The position numbers and the translations under genes were made by a program. A stretch of 50,005 nt of DNA. Origin: JBCDGZ01 sp038750655 (GTDB taxonomy: Bacteria > Bacteroidota > Bacteroidia > Chitinophagales > Saprospiraceae). The notes beneath the pieces are model-generated. The model searched no databases. It was not told the DNA's origin and saw only the letters and a list, made by a program, of their open reading frames with translations. This document shows positions 8,117 to 15,508 of this stretch, piece by piece (positions within the stretch are counted from its first letter, which is position 1; each line of letters begins with the position of its first letter). Where the stretch lies: positions 1-50,005 of the forward strand of contig JBCDGZ010000044.1 in assembly GCA_038750655.1 (NCBI GenBank), written 5' to 3'.

Positions 8117-9658
8117 ATGTCGAAAACGCCCTCTAGCAAGTTATTCAAGCTCATCAAATCCTTGTCGGGCTCCGAAAAACGCTACTTCAAGCTCTTTGTT
8201 AGTAGCAGCAAGGAGGATAAGCATAATAAATACAAGCGGCTCTTCGACGCTATCGATGCACAGCAAGTCTACGATGATAATGCCCTCAAAAAGCTGATTT
8301 ACAACAACCAACAAATCCATTCTCGCAAATACTCTGAACTCAAGGCCTACCTCTACGAACTAGTCCTAAAAAGCTTGCAGAGCTACGACGAAAAGACCTC
8401 TATTGATTTCCGAATCAAAGGGATGCTGCAAAGTGTACGGGTATTGTACAAGCGTTCGCACTACGATGAATGCAAGGAAATGCTGGCTAAAATTAAAAAG
8501 CTGGCGTACCTGCACGAGGCGTTTATCTTCGTGGTTGAAGCACTCAATTGGGAAAAACAAGTGGCCTATACCCAGGCCGACATTCCCTTCCTCGATCGAG
8601 AGTTGGAACGGATTAATCAAGAAGAAACGGAATGCTTAAATAAGCTGCGCAATATTTCCGAATACCAAAGCATATTTTATCGCCTCATCATCGAGAATCG
8701 CAAGGACTCTTTGCTGCGCAGTCAGGAGAAGGTGGATCAGCTCAGCAGCATTATGGAACAGGAGCTATTGAAAGACGAGGAGCAGGCGCTCTCCAAGCGG
8801 GCCCTCCTCTTATTCTTTAGAATCTACACCCTCTATTATTACTCCATACTTCAACAGGAAAAGGTCTATGAAGTCAGCAAAAAAGGCTTGAATCTGATTG
8901 AGTCCAACCCCCATATGCTCAATGAAGATGTCTCTGCTTACATTGCTATTCTCAGTAACTTTGCCGCTTGCTGCGGCCTGATGAGGCGCTTCGATGAAGT
9001 AGACGAATGTTTGCATAAGTTACAGAAAATCAAGCCGAAAACCCTCAGTGACGAACTGTGGATACATACTGAGTACTATTCTAAAAAATTTGCGCTCTGT
9101 ATCTTCACTGGCGAATTTGATGCCGCCAGGCAAGCCCTACAGCAGCACCTCAAAGAGCTTAAACGCTTCGATCCTCAGCTCTTTCAAAGTGGCCGGTTCT
9201 ACTTCCAATATTTCTACATCTACTTCGGAAGTGGTGATTTTGATAAGGCCCTCGAATACCTCAATGAATGGCTTAACCTGCCCCGAAGTATGGAGCGACA
9301 GGACCTACAAAGTCTGGCCCGTATCCTCAACTTGATTATTCATTTCGAGATGGGCAATGCCATGCTACTGGAATACCTACTGCGCTCTACCTTCCGGTAC
9401 CTCCGCTCCCGCAATCGGGTGCATCAGTTTGAGAGAAGAGTGCTGGGATTCATTAGGGATTCCAACAAGATCAGAACCCGAAAAGAATTGAATGAGGCCT
9501 TTGGTCAGTTGAAAAAAGATTTCGAGGAATTATCGGAGATACCATCAGAACGGGTGATGTTCCAGTACTTCGACTTTATTGCTTGGTTAGAAAGTAAAAT
9601 AGAAAATAAGCCCTTCCCGGAAGTCGTCCGAGAACGGTATCAACAAAAGCATTTATAA
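8117..9658 (+). CDS. Helical-repeat (TPR-like) protein of unknown function
   Basis: A 513-aa cytosolic protein, almost wholly helical by composition and rich in Leu, Glu, Lys and Tyr. It starts MSKTPSSKLFKLIKSLSGSEKRYFKLF. The central part (about 200-420) has helix pairs with TPR-like character, such as FDAARQALQQHLKELKRF and GDFDKALEYLNEWLNLP. There is no signal peptide or catalytic motif. Large single-copy or multicopy proteins of this kind occur in Saprospiria, but I cannot name a function. Divergent from the LytTR gene, so co-regulation is plausible. Confidence 0.8.
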   Translation: MSKTPSSKLFKLIKSLSGSEKRYFKLFVSSSKEDKHNKYKRLFDAIDAQQVYDDNALKKLIYNNQQIHSRKYSELKAYLYELVLKSLQSYDEKTSIDFRIKGMLQSVRVLYKRSHYDECKEMLAKIKKLAYLHEAFIFVVEALNWEKQVAYTQADIPFLDRELERINQEETECLNKLRNISEYQSIFYRLIIENRKDSLLRSQEKVDQLSSIMEQELLKDEEQALSKRALLLFFRIYTLYYYSILQQEKVYEVSKKGLNLIESNPHMLNEDVSAYIAILSNFAACCGLMRRFDEVDECLHKLQKIKPKTLSDELWIHTEYYSKKFALCIFTGEFDAARQALQQHLKELKRFDPQLFQSGRFYFQYFYIYFGSGDFDKALEYLNEWLNLPRSMERQDLQSLARILNLIIHFEMGNAMLLEYLLRSTFRYLRSRNRVHQFERRVLGFIRDSNKIRTRKELNEAFGQLKKDFEELSEIPSERVMFQYFDFIAWLESKIENKPFPEVVRERYQQKHL

Positions 9659-9672
9659 GGAGTAAGTAGCGT

Positions 9673-9897
9673 TTAATCGAGATTCAATCCGGGTTTACCT
9701 GTGAATGACTGTAAGACCCTTGGTCTTTCCGCCCACATGGTTTTATGATCGGTAAACTTACTGTGCTTATAATCGATACGATTGAAGTTATTGATGTAGT
9801 AGTAGCCACCCTTGGAGGTCTTTTGTTCTTGCTTATCAATAGCGGTAACAAAACTTTTAACCTTTAACTCAGACAGTTGGTACTTCTTCTTAGACAT
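9673..9897 (-). CDS. Putative RiPP precursor with double-glycine leader
   Basis: A 74-aa peptide. Residues 1-31, from MSKKKYQLSELKVKSFVTAI to KTSKGG, resemble the leaders of Bacteroidota class I lanthipeptide (pinensin-type) precursors, which share a LxxLKVxSFVT core and end in GG. Cleavage after Gly31 would release a 43-aa core beginning YYYINNFN, rich in Tyr, Asn, Lys and Phe. The core has Ser and Thr but no Cys, so canonical lanthionine rings are not possible. No lanthipeptide synthetase, protease-transporter or other maturation gene is within the window. It stands alone, convergent with the helical-repeat gene, 14 bp from its stop. It could also be an ordinary small protein with a chance resemblance. 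Confidence 0.6.
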   Translation of the reverse strand: MSKKKYQLSELKVKSFVTAIDKQEQKTSKGGYYYINNFNRIDYKHSKFTDHKTMWAERPRVLQSFTGKPGLNLD

Positions 9898-10050
9898 AGT
9901 ATACCATTTTAGTGAGAATAATAATTACATTAATATAATGCTTTCAGCAGAAGGGCTGAGACCCAAAATATACCAAAAGTCAGTTTTCTGAATACAGATG
10001 ATCTTTTAGAAAATACCCACTCTTACAAGTTAATCGATTTTGGGGATAAT

Positions 10051-11205
10051 TCAAACCCCACTACCAACCGCTGCGAGCAGTTCGCCGGCTTTTTGCAGCA
10101 AGTCCGGCGTCTTGGCAAAACAAAAGCGGATCACCTTGTCGTCCCGCTGACTAGAATAGAACACGGAGATGGGAATGACCGCGACACCATAATCACGAGT
10201 CATCCGCTTGGCGAAGTCCAAATCGTATTCTTCGCTAATGGAGGCATAACTGGCCAGTTGGAAGTAGGTCCCTTCGCAACGCAGCGGCTGAAAGGGTGAG
10301 TCCTGGAGGGCTTCCAGAAACTGATCGCGCTTCTGCTGGTAGAAATCCGCTAGCCCTAGATAGGCCTCCTTCTCCAAAATATAGTCCGCCAACGCATACT
10401 GTAGAGGCGTGGTAATGGAAAAAACATTGAATTGATGCACCTTCCGGAATTCTGTCATCAAAGCCTTGGGGGCAATGCAGTAGCCTACTCGCCAACCTGT
10501 GTTATGATAGGTTTTACCAAAAGAATAGGTCACAATACTGCGCTCCCACAGCGAAGGATAGCGCAGGACCGACTGATGTTCCTGCCCATCAAAGACCAAG
10601 TGCTCATACACCTCATCGCTCAATACCAGCACCTCCGTACCGGCCACCGCCGCCGCCAAAGCCTTTAAATCCTCTGCCTTCAAAGTCGTCCCCGTAGGAT
10701 TGTGCGGGCTATTGATGATCAACATCCGCGTCTTCGGCCCGATCAGCTGCCGCAGTGCCGTCCAATCGATCCGATAATCCGGCGCTCGTAACTCGTACAC
10801 CACTGGAATGCCTCCAGCCAGCTCAATAGCTGGACGATAGCTGTCATAGGCCGGCTCGATGATGATCACCTCATCCCCCGGATGTACAAAAGCCGTAATG
10901 GCCGTAAACAAAGCCTCTGTCGCTCCCAAAGTCACCGTAATCTCGCTCTCCGGATGCAGGTCGCAACCGTAGAGGCCATTCATCTTCTCCGCTAGGCGCT
11001 CCCGCAGCAGGGGCAGGCCCGCCATCGGCGCATATTGGTTAGCGCCCTTAGCCATATAATGGCTGACCAGATTCTTTAGGCGCTCATCGCAGTCGAAATT
11101 GGGAAAGCCCTGCGAAAGATTAATCGCCTGGTGCTTGTTAGCCAACTGGGACATCACCGTAAAAATGGTGGTCCCCACATTGGGCAGTTTAGAGGTGATG
11201 TTCAC
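10051..11205 (-). CDS. PLP-dependent aminotransferase, methionine/YbdL type
   Basis: A class I/II fold-type I aminotransferase, 384 aa. The order of motifs matches the methionine and kynurenine-type subgroup: INLSQGFPNFDCDERL near the N-terminus, GANQYAPMAGLPLLRE, GATEALFTAITAF, INSPHNPTGTTL, and LSDEVYEHLVFDG. The PLP lysine is in YSFGKTYHNTGWRVGY. The last motif is characteristic of YbdL, which transaminates methionine and other bulky amino acids with 2-oxo acids. It lies 2 bp after the pterin dehydratase gene, so the two are co-transcribed. The exact substrate cannot be fixed from sequence. Cytosolic. Confidence 0.9.
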   Translation of the reverse strand: MNITSKLPNVGTTIFTVMSQLANKHQAINLSQGFPNFDCDERLKNLVSHYMAKGANQYAPMAGLPLLRERLAEKMNGLYGCDLHPESEITVTLGATEALFTAITAFVHPGDEVIIIEPAYDSYRPAIELAGGIPVVYELRAPDYRIDWTALRQLIGPKTRMLIINSPHNPTGTTLKAEDLKALAAAVAGTEVLVLSDEVYEHLVFDGQEHQSVLRYPSLWERSIVTYSFGKTYHNTGWRVGYCIAPKALMTEFRKVHQFNVFSITTPLQYALADYILEKEAYLGLADFYQQKRDQFLEALQDSPFQPLRCEGTYFQLASYASISEEYDLDFAKRMTRDYGVAVIPISVFYSSQRDDKVIRFCFAKTPDLLQKAGELLAAVGSGV

Positions 11206-11207
11206 AG

Positions 11208-11450
11208 CTACTGGTATTTCTGATAGATTTGATCAATGGTCGCAGCCAATTGCCGGTCTTTCTCCGTAACAATATTGCCTTCATCATGGGTGGTCAGCTG
11301 AATCTCCACCTTGTTGTACACATTGCTCCAATTCGGATGATGGTTCTGTTTTTCGATATGGATGGCTGCCTCGGTCATAAAGGCGAAGGCCTCCGCGAAA
11401 TCCTTGAAGGTGAAGCTAGCGATGAGTTGATTGTTGTCTTCTTTCCACAT
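11208..11450 (-). CDS. phhB: 4a-hydroxytetrahydrobiopterin dehydratase (pterin carbinolamine dehydratase)
   Basis: An 80-aa protein that dehydrates 4a-hydroxytetrahydropterin, the step that recycles the cofactor of aromatic amino acid hydroxylases. The signature KQNHHPNWSNVYNKVEIQL followed by TTHD and TEKD carries the two catalytic histidines and the later His/Asp. The ATG at 11450 (MWKEDNN) was chosen; an in-frame ATG at 11474 would add eight residues. No phenylalanine hydroxylase gene is in the window. The stop lies 2 bp before the aminotransferase, which fits a shared role in amino acid metabolism. Confidence 0.85.
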   Translation of the reverse strand: MWKEDNNQLIASFTFKDFAEAFAFMTEAAIHIEKQNHHPNWSNVYNKVEIQLTTHDEGNIVTEKDRQLAATIDQIYQKYQ

Positions 11451-11567
11451 ATGTTTTGGTTTTTTTAAATGCAATTTTGAGCTGTGGGCCTACGGCGGCT
11501 AGGGACTTGGGGTCGCGAGGAAGCCTACGGCAGCTTGGGGAGTAGCCGGTTGATGTGGCATAGCCAT

Positions 11568-11700
11568 CCCTTCGGGGCCTGCGGCATTTTGGTGGACGGT
11601 GGACGTAATAGATACGTAGCTCCGTACGGGTTGACGTCCACCGTCAACCACCTACCGTCCACCCCAAGCGCCAAAGGCCCCGAAGGGACGACGATGCCGC
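11568..11700. repeat. Nested inverted repeats (cruciform-prone intergenic island)
   Basis: CCCTTCGGGGCC (11568-11579) pairs with 11677-11688, GCGGCAT (11581-11587) with 11694-11700, GGTGGACGGT (11591-11600) with 11654-11663, and the GACGGTGGACGT stretch ending at 11606 with 11634-11645. The island is GC-richer than other intergenic DNA here. It fills most of the gap between the M42 peptidase stop (11702) and the pterin dehydratase gene. It may end the peptidase transcript, but there is no T-tract. Confidence 0.75.
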
Positions 11701-11701
11701 G

Positions 11702-12751
11702 CTACCGAAAGCTCCAATCATACTGATCCAACTGGCTAACCCCAGCGATCAACAGATCAATACAATGTCGAATATCTCCCTTGTGGGCCATTTCGATCGT
11801 TTGGTGGATGTGGCGGAGTGGAATGGAAATGGCGCCGGCAATGGCCCCACTCTTGCCATAACGCTGCAGCCCAGCCGTATCTGTACCGCCGCGTGGCAGC
11901 ACCTCAACTTGCCAGGGGATACCCTTCTTGTCGGCCTGCTCCTTGAGGTAGGCGACCATGCGGTAGTCGCAGATAGTGGAGCCATCCATGACTTTGATAG
12001 CCGCGCCTTTCCCCAGCTTGCTGACCATCTCATGGGGCTGCGCTCCTGGCACATCGAAGGCAATGGTAACGTCCAGCCCAAAGCCGAAGTCGGGGTTGAT
12101 CTGGTGGGCCGCCGAGATGGCACCACGGATGCCTACCTCTTCTTGAACCGTGAAGGTGGCGTAAATATCGTAGGGAACCGCTTGGTCTTTCAGCTCTCGC
12201 AGCATTTCTAGCAGGATGAATACCGATACGCGGTTGTCCAAAGATTTGCTGTTGACGCAATCGCCCATTTCGATCAGGTGCCGATCTCGGGTGATAGGAT
12301 CGCCAACAGAGACGATTTTACGGACTTCCTCGTAGGGCATTCCAGTATCAATAAAATACTCATGAATAGGGACCGCCTTACTGCGCTCCTCGGGCTTCAT
12401 GAGATGAACGGGCTTGGAGCCCATCACTCCGATAATATCTTGTGTACCATGAATAATAACGCGCTGTGAAGTCAGCGTTTTAGGATCGAAACCGCCCAAG
12501 GTATGAAAGCGTACAAAACCATCATCATCGACATGGGTAACGATAAAACCAATTTCATCCATGTGTGCAGCAATCATTACTCTTTTATTTGCTTGCCCTT
12601 TCTTTACGGCGATAACATTCCCCATCGCATCAACCCTCACCTCATCCACTAAGGGTGTAACTTCCTTCAGCACCAACTCTCGCACACGTTGTTCGAAACC
12701 TGGTGCGCCAGGCGTTTCACAGATTCGTTTTAATAATTCAACATTTATCAT
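11702..12751 (-). CDS. M42 family metallopeptidase
   Basis: A 349-aa cytosolic dinuclear metal aminopeptidase of the M42 (TET/FrvX) family, which forms large oligomers and removes N-terminal residues from peptides. Metal and catalytic residues are visible: H63 and D65 in AAHMDEIGF, D172 in KSLDNRVS, E204/E205 in TVQEEVGIRG, D227 in GFGLDVTIAF, and H316 in PLRHIHQT. GGTDTAGLQ near residue 290 is also typical. Length is normal. It is transcribed alone, between the inverted-repeat island downstream and the repeat-bearing region upstream of the divergent flippase gene. Confidence 0.92.
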   Translation of the reverse strand: MINVELLKRICETPGAPGFEQRVRELVLKEVTPLVDEVRVDAMGNVIAVKKGQANKRVMIAAHMDEIGFIVTHVDDDGFVRFHTLGGFDPKTLTSQRVIIHGTQDIIGVMGSKPVHLMKPEERSKAVPIHEYFIDTGMPYEEVRKIVSVGDPITRDRHLIEMGDCVNSKSLDNRVSVFILLEMLRELKDQAVPYDIYATFTVQEEVGIRGAISAAHQINPDFGFGLDVTIAFDVPGAQPHEMVSKLGKGAAIKVMDGSTICDYRMVAYLKEQADKKGIPWQVEVLPRGGTDTAGLQRYGKSGAIAGAISIPLRHIHQTIEMAHKGDIRHCIDLLIAGVSQLDQYDWSFR

Positions 12752-12830
12752 GTTATAGTATTGTATGGCTGCCTGATCGGCAGGGGTTTGTGATCATCCT
12801 ACTGTCTCGCGAAAATACTATTAATTTACC

Positions 12831-12891
12831 CAAGTTGCGATGAACAAGATTTAAAAAGGAAGATTTTATGAAAAATGAAGTCTTTCAGTGC
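12831..12891 (+). repeat. Partial second copy of the 2420-2534 element
   Basis: It starts with the same 11-bp end CAAGTTGCGAT (12831-12841) and follows the right half of the other element, read in reverse, with about nine mismatches in 60 bp. The matching opposite end is absent. It lies directly upstream of the flippase gene and contains an in-frame ATG (12875) that artificially extends that reading frame. Confidence 0.6.
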
Positions 12892-12952
12892 CAGGGCCTT
12901 CTATTTTTTAGCTAAAATTGCCCTCGAAAAGGAGTATTCACGATTTAATTCT

Positions 12953-14443
12953 ATGTCTCTACTCAAAAAATTAGCTGGCGAAACCGCAATTTATGGCATC
13001 AGTAGCATCCTGAGTCGCCTACTCAATTTTGTGATCCTTACGCCTTATCTAACTCGCGCTTTTGTGCCGGGAGAATATGGAGTGGTATCGGACATGTACA
13101 CCTACGCGGCCCTGCTGATGGTGCTCTTTACCTTTAGAATGGAAACGGCCTTCTTTCGCTTCGCCAGCAAGAAGGGGCAAATGGACCGCACTTTCTCCAC
13201 CGCTACACTTTTTTTGCTGGGCAGTACATCCATACTGGTGGTCTTATTGGTCAGCTTTTCCCAGCAAATTGCTGATCTGCTGCTTTATCCCGATAATCGA
13301 GATTACGTTATCTGGTTTATCTTCATCATCGCCTTTGATACCCTGGCGGCTATCCCTTTTGCCAGATTGCGACTGGACAATCGTCCCCTCCGCTTTGCCA
13401 CTATTAAGACCCTAAATATTCTTATCAATATCGGCTTCATCTTCCTTTTTCTGGAGGGCTTTCCCTACCTTATTGAGCAAGGTATGAGTGGCATAAATCG
13501 CCTTTATGACCCCGAAAACCGCATCACCTACGTCTTTCTCGCCAATCTAATGGCCAGCGCAGTAACGATGCTTTTACTATTACCAGAATACCGTCGCCTG
13601 CGCTTCACCTTCGATCAGGAATTATGGAACCAGATGATGGCCTACGCCCTACCGCTGGTCATCGTAGGCCTCGCCGCAGTAACCAATCAGCTGCTGAACC
13701 TACCACTGATGAAGCACTACCTGCCCGGCAGCACTGCAGAAAACATCGCTCAGGTCGGTATTTACAGTGCTTGCTACAAAATTGCCATCCTGATGAGCCT
13801 CTTTATACAGGCTTTCAACTATGCAGCCGAGCCCTTCTTTTTCCGCAATGCCAACCGCGACGATGCTCGCCATATCTATGCGCAGGTGGGGCAAGCCTTT
13901 GCGATGGTCGGCAGCCTGGGCTTCTTAGGTATCATGCTCTATCTAGATATTTTTAAGCATCTGGTGGACAGTAATTTCTGGACAGGACTGGGCATCGTCC
14001 CTATTCTGCTGCTGGCTTTTTTCTTCCTAGGACTGTATTACAACTTCTCCATCTGGTTCAAGCTGAAAGATCGTACCATTATCGGCGCTTACATTTCCGT
14101 CACCGGTGCCCTGATTACCATCAGCCTCAATCTTGTTTTACTACCCCGTATCGGGTTCTACGGTGCCGCCTACGCGGCCCTAGCCTGCTATGGATTTATG
14201 GCCTGCGCCAGCTACCTTACCGGACGCTATCATTACCCAATCAACTATCCCATCTATCGCATGCTGGCTTACATTCTATTGGCCTTGCTTTTTTACGGCC
14301 TCAGCACTCTTTACCGCCCGATGCTAGAGGGCCGTTGGCTGCTGATCTTACCCATTAATACCCTGGTGCTGCTGGCCTATATAGCCTTGCTTTATTTTCT
14401 GGAAAAAGACCGCATCCGACAGTTTTTACGTCCTACCGCTTGA
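12953..14443 (+). CDS. Polysaccharide flippase of the MATE/Wzx-like (MOP) superfamily
   Basis: A 496-aa inner-membrane protein with about 12-14 hydrophobic helices. It starts MSLLKKLAGETAIYGISSIL, followed by LSRLLNFVILTPYLTRAF and GEYGVVSDMYTYAALL, a pattern typical of lipid-linked oligosaccharide flippases. I chose the ATG at 12953; the open frame extends to 12875, but that part lies in a repeat element and reads as an unlikely extension. It probably moves a polyprenyl-linked glycan across the inner membrane. It lies about 190 bp before uppS, the gene for the polyprenyl carrier, a suggestive but not decisive context. Confidence 0.88.
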   Translation: MSLLKKLAGETAIYGISSILSRLLNFVILTPYLTRAFVPGEYGVVSDMYTYAALLMVLFTFRMETAFFRFASKKGQMDRTFSTATLFLLGSTSILVVLLVSFSQQIADLLLYPDNRDYVIWFIFIIAFDTLAAIPFARLRLDNRPLRFATIKTLNILINIGFIFLFLEGFPYLIEQGMSGINRLYDPENRITYVFLANLMASAVTMLLLLPEYRRLRFTFDQELWNQMMAYALPLVIVGLAAVTNQLLNLPLMKHYLPGSTAENIAQVGIYSACYKIAILMSLFIQAFNYAAEPFFFRNANRDDARHIYAQVGQAFAMVGSLGFLGIMLYLDIFKHLVDSNFWTGLGIVPILLLAFFFLGLYYNFSIWFKLKDRTIIGAYISVTGALITISLNLVLLPRIGFYGAAYAALACYGFMACASYLTGRYHYPINYPIYRMLAYILLALLFYGLSTLYRPMLEGRWLLILPINTLVLLAYIALLYFLEKDRIRQFLRPTA

Positions 14444-14602
14444 AATCAACAGTTGTTTTTCTTCCTTCGGAACCAACCCGTAGTGTTAAAATACCAGTCT
14501 ATCTGGGTATAAAAGCCGACTATTCGCAGCAAAAGCCTGAAAATGAGGGAGAGAGAGGAGGTAGTATTGGTTAACGTTCTTTAAATTCGTGGTTTCTTTT
14601 CG

Positions 14603-14610
14603 TAAATTTG
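14603..14610 (+). promoter_or_regulatory. Candidate -7 element of the uppS promoter
   Basis: TAAATTTG matches TAnnTTTG, 24 bp before the uppS ATG. No good TTG lies at the expected upstream distance, so this is a partial match. Confidence 0.35.
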
Positions 14611-14634
14611 TGCCGGTTTTCATTAAAACTGCTA

Positions 14635-15378
14635 ATGGATTTAAAGTCGCAGATAAATATTAATCGATTACCGAAGCATATTGCGGTAATCATGGATGGC
14701 AACGGTCGTTGGGCGAAGCAGCACGGGCGGCCGCGCGTGTTTGGGCATCGCAACGGAGTCAAGGCAGTACGGGAAGTTACTGAGGCTGCGGCAGAGCTGG
14801 GCGTCGAATATGTAACGCTCTACGCTTTTTCCACAGAGAACTGGAACCGCCCACGTTTTGAGGTCAATGCGTTAATGACTTTGCTGGTGGAGACCTTGCG
14901 CAATGAGATCGAGACTTTAAACAAAAACAATATTCGCCTACAAGCTATTGGTGATCTGTCAAAATTGCCAGAAAAAAGCCATAGAGCCTTGTTAGAGGGT
15001 ATTGAAAATACGAAAAATAACCAGCGGATGACGCTGGTATTGGCACTCAACTACAGCTCACGCTGGGAAATCATGGATGCAGTCAAAAAGTTGGCTACAG
15101 AGGTAGAAGCCGGAAGGCTAAAGGCGGAAGAGATTTCGCAGCAAACTTTCATCTCCTCATTAAGTACCGCTGATATTCCTGACCCAGAGCTATTGATCCG
15201 CACCAGCGGAGAAAACCGAATCAGCAACTTTCTGCTCTGGCAGATTGCTTATGCCGAATTGTACTTCACACCGGTCTTTTGGCCGGAATTCCGAAAAGAT
15301 GACCTCTACAGAGCCATCATCGACTTTCAGCAGCGAGAACGCCGCTTTGGCAAGATCAGCGAGCAATTGAGTCGTTAG
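14635..15378 (+). CDS. uppS: Isoprenyl transferase (undecaprenyl diphosphate synthase)
   Basis: A 247-aa cis-prenyltransferase that condenses isopentenyl diphosphate onto farnesyl diphosphate to make the undecaprenyl carrier for peptidoglycan and polysaccharides. The family motifs are complete: HIAVIMDGNGRWAKQHG with catalytic D21, GHRNGVKAV, YVTLYAFSTENWNRP, and DPELLIRTSGENRISNFLLW followed by AYAELYF. The ATG at 14635 (MDLKSQ) is preferred to an upstream TTG. It is followed after 130 bp by bamA on the same strand, a common arrangement in Bacteroidota where both serve envelope assembly. Confidence 0.96.
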   Translation: MDLKSQININRLPKHIAVIMDGNGRWAKQHGRPRVFGHRNGVKAVREVTEAAAELGVEYVTLYAFSTENWNRPRFEVNALMTLLVETLRNEIETLNKNNIRLQAIGDLSKLPEKSHRALLEGIENTKNNQRMTLVLALNYSSRWEIMDAVKKLATEVEAGRLKAEEISQQTFISSLSTADIPDPELLIRTSGENRISNFLLWQIAYAELYFTPVFWPEFRKDDLYRAIIDFQQRERRFGKISEQLSR

Positions 15379-15508
15379 GAAGACGCTTGAGGTCTCCTTT
15401 TTGGTGAATATTCGATTCTCAAAGCAACACGCATTTGTCAGATACGTTTTTAGAATGACCTAATGAACTAATTTTTACAACACTCACGGGATAGTCAAAG
15501 ATATTAGA

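Noticed and set aside
9941..9965. GGGCTGAGACCC resembles part of the TPP riboswitch (CTGAGA)
   Set aside because: The second conserved half of the thi-box (ACCTGATCTGGATAAT-like) is absent, and no thiamine gene is adjacent.
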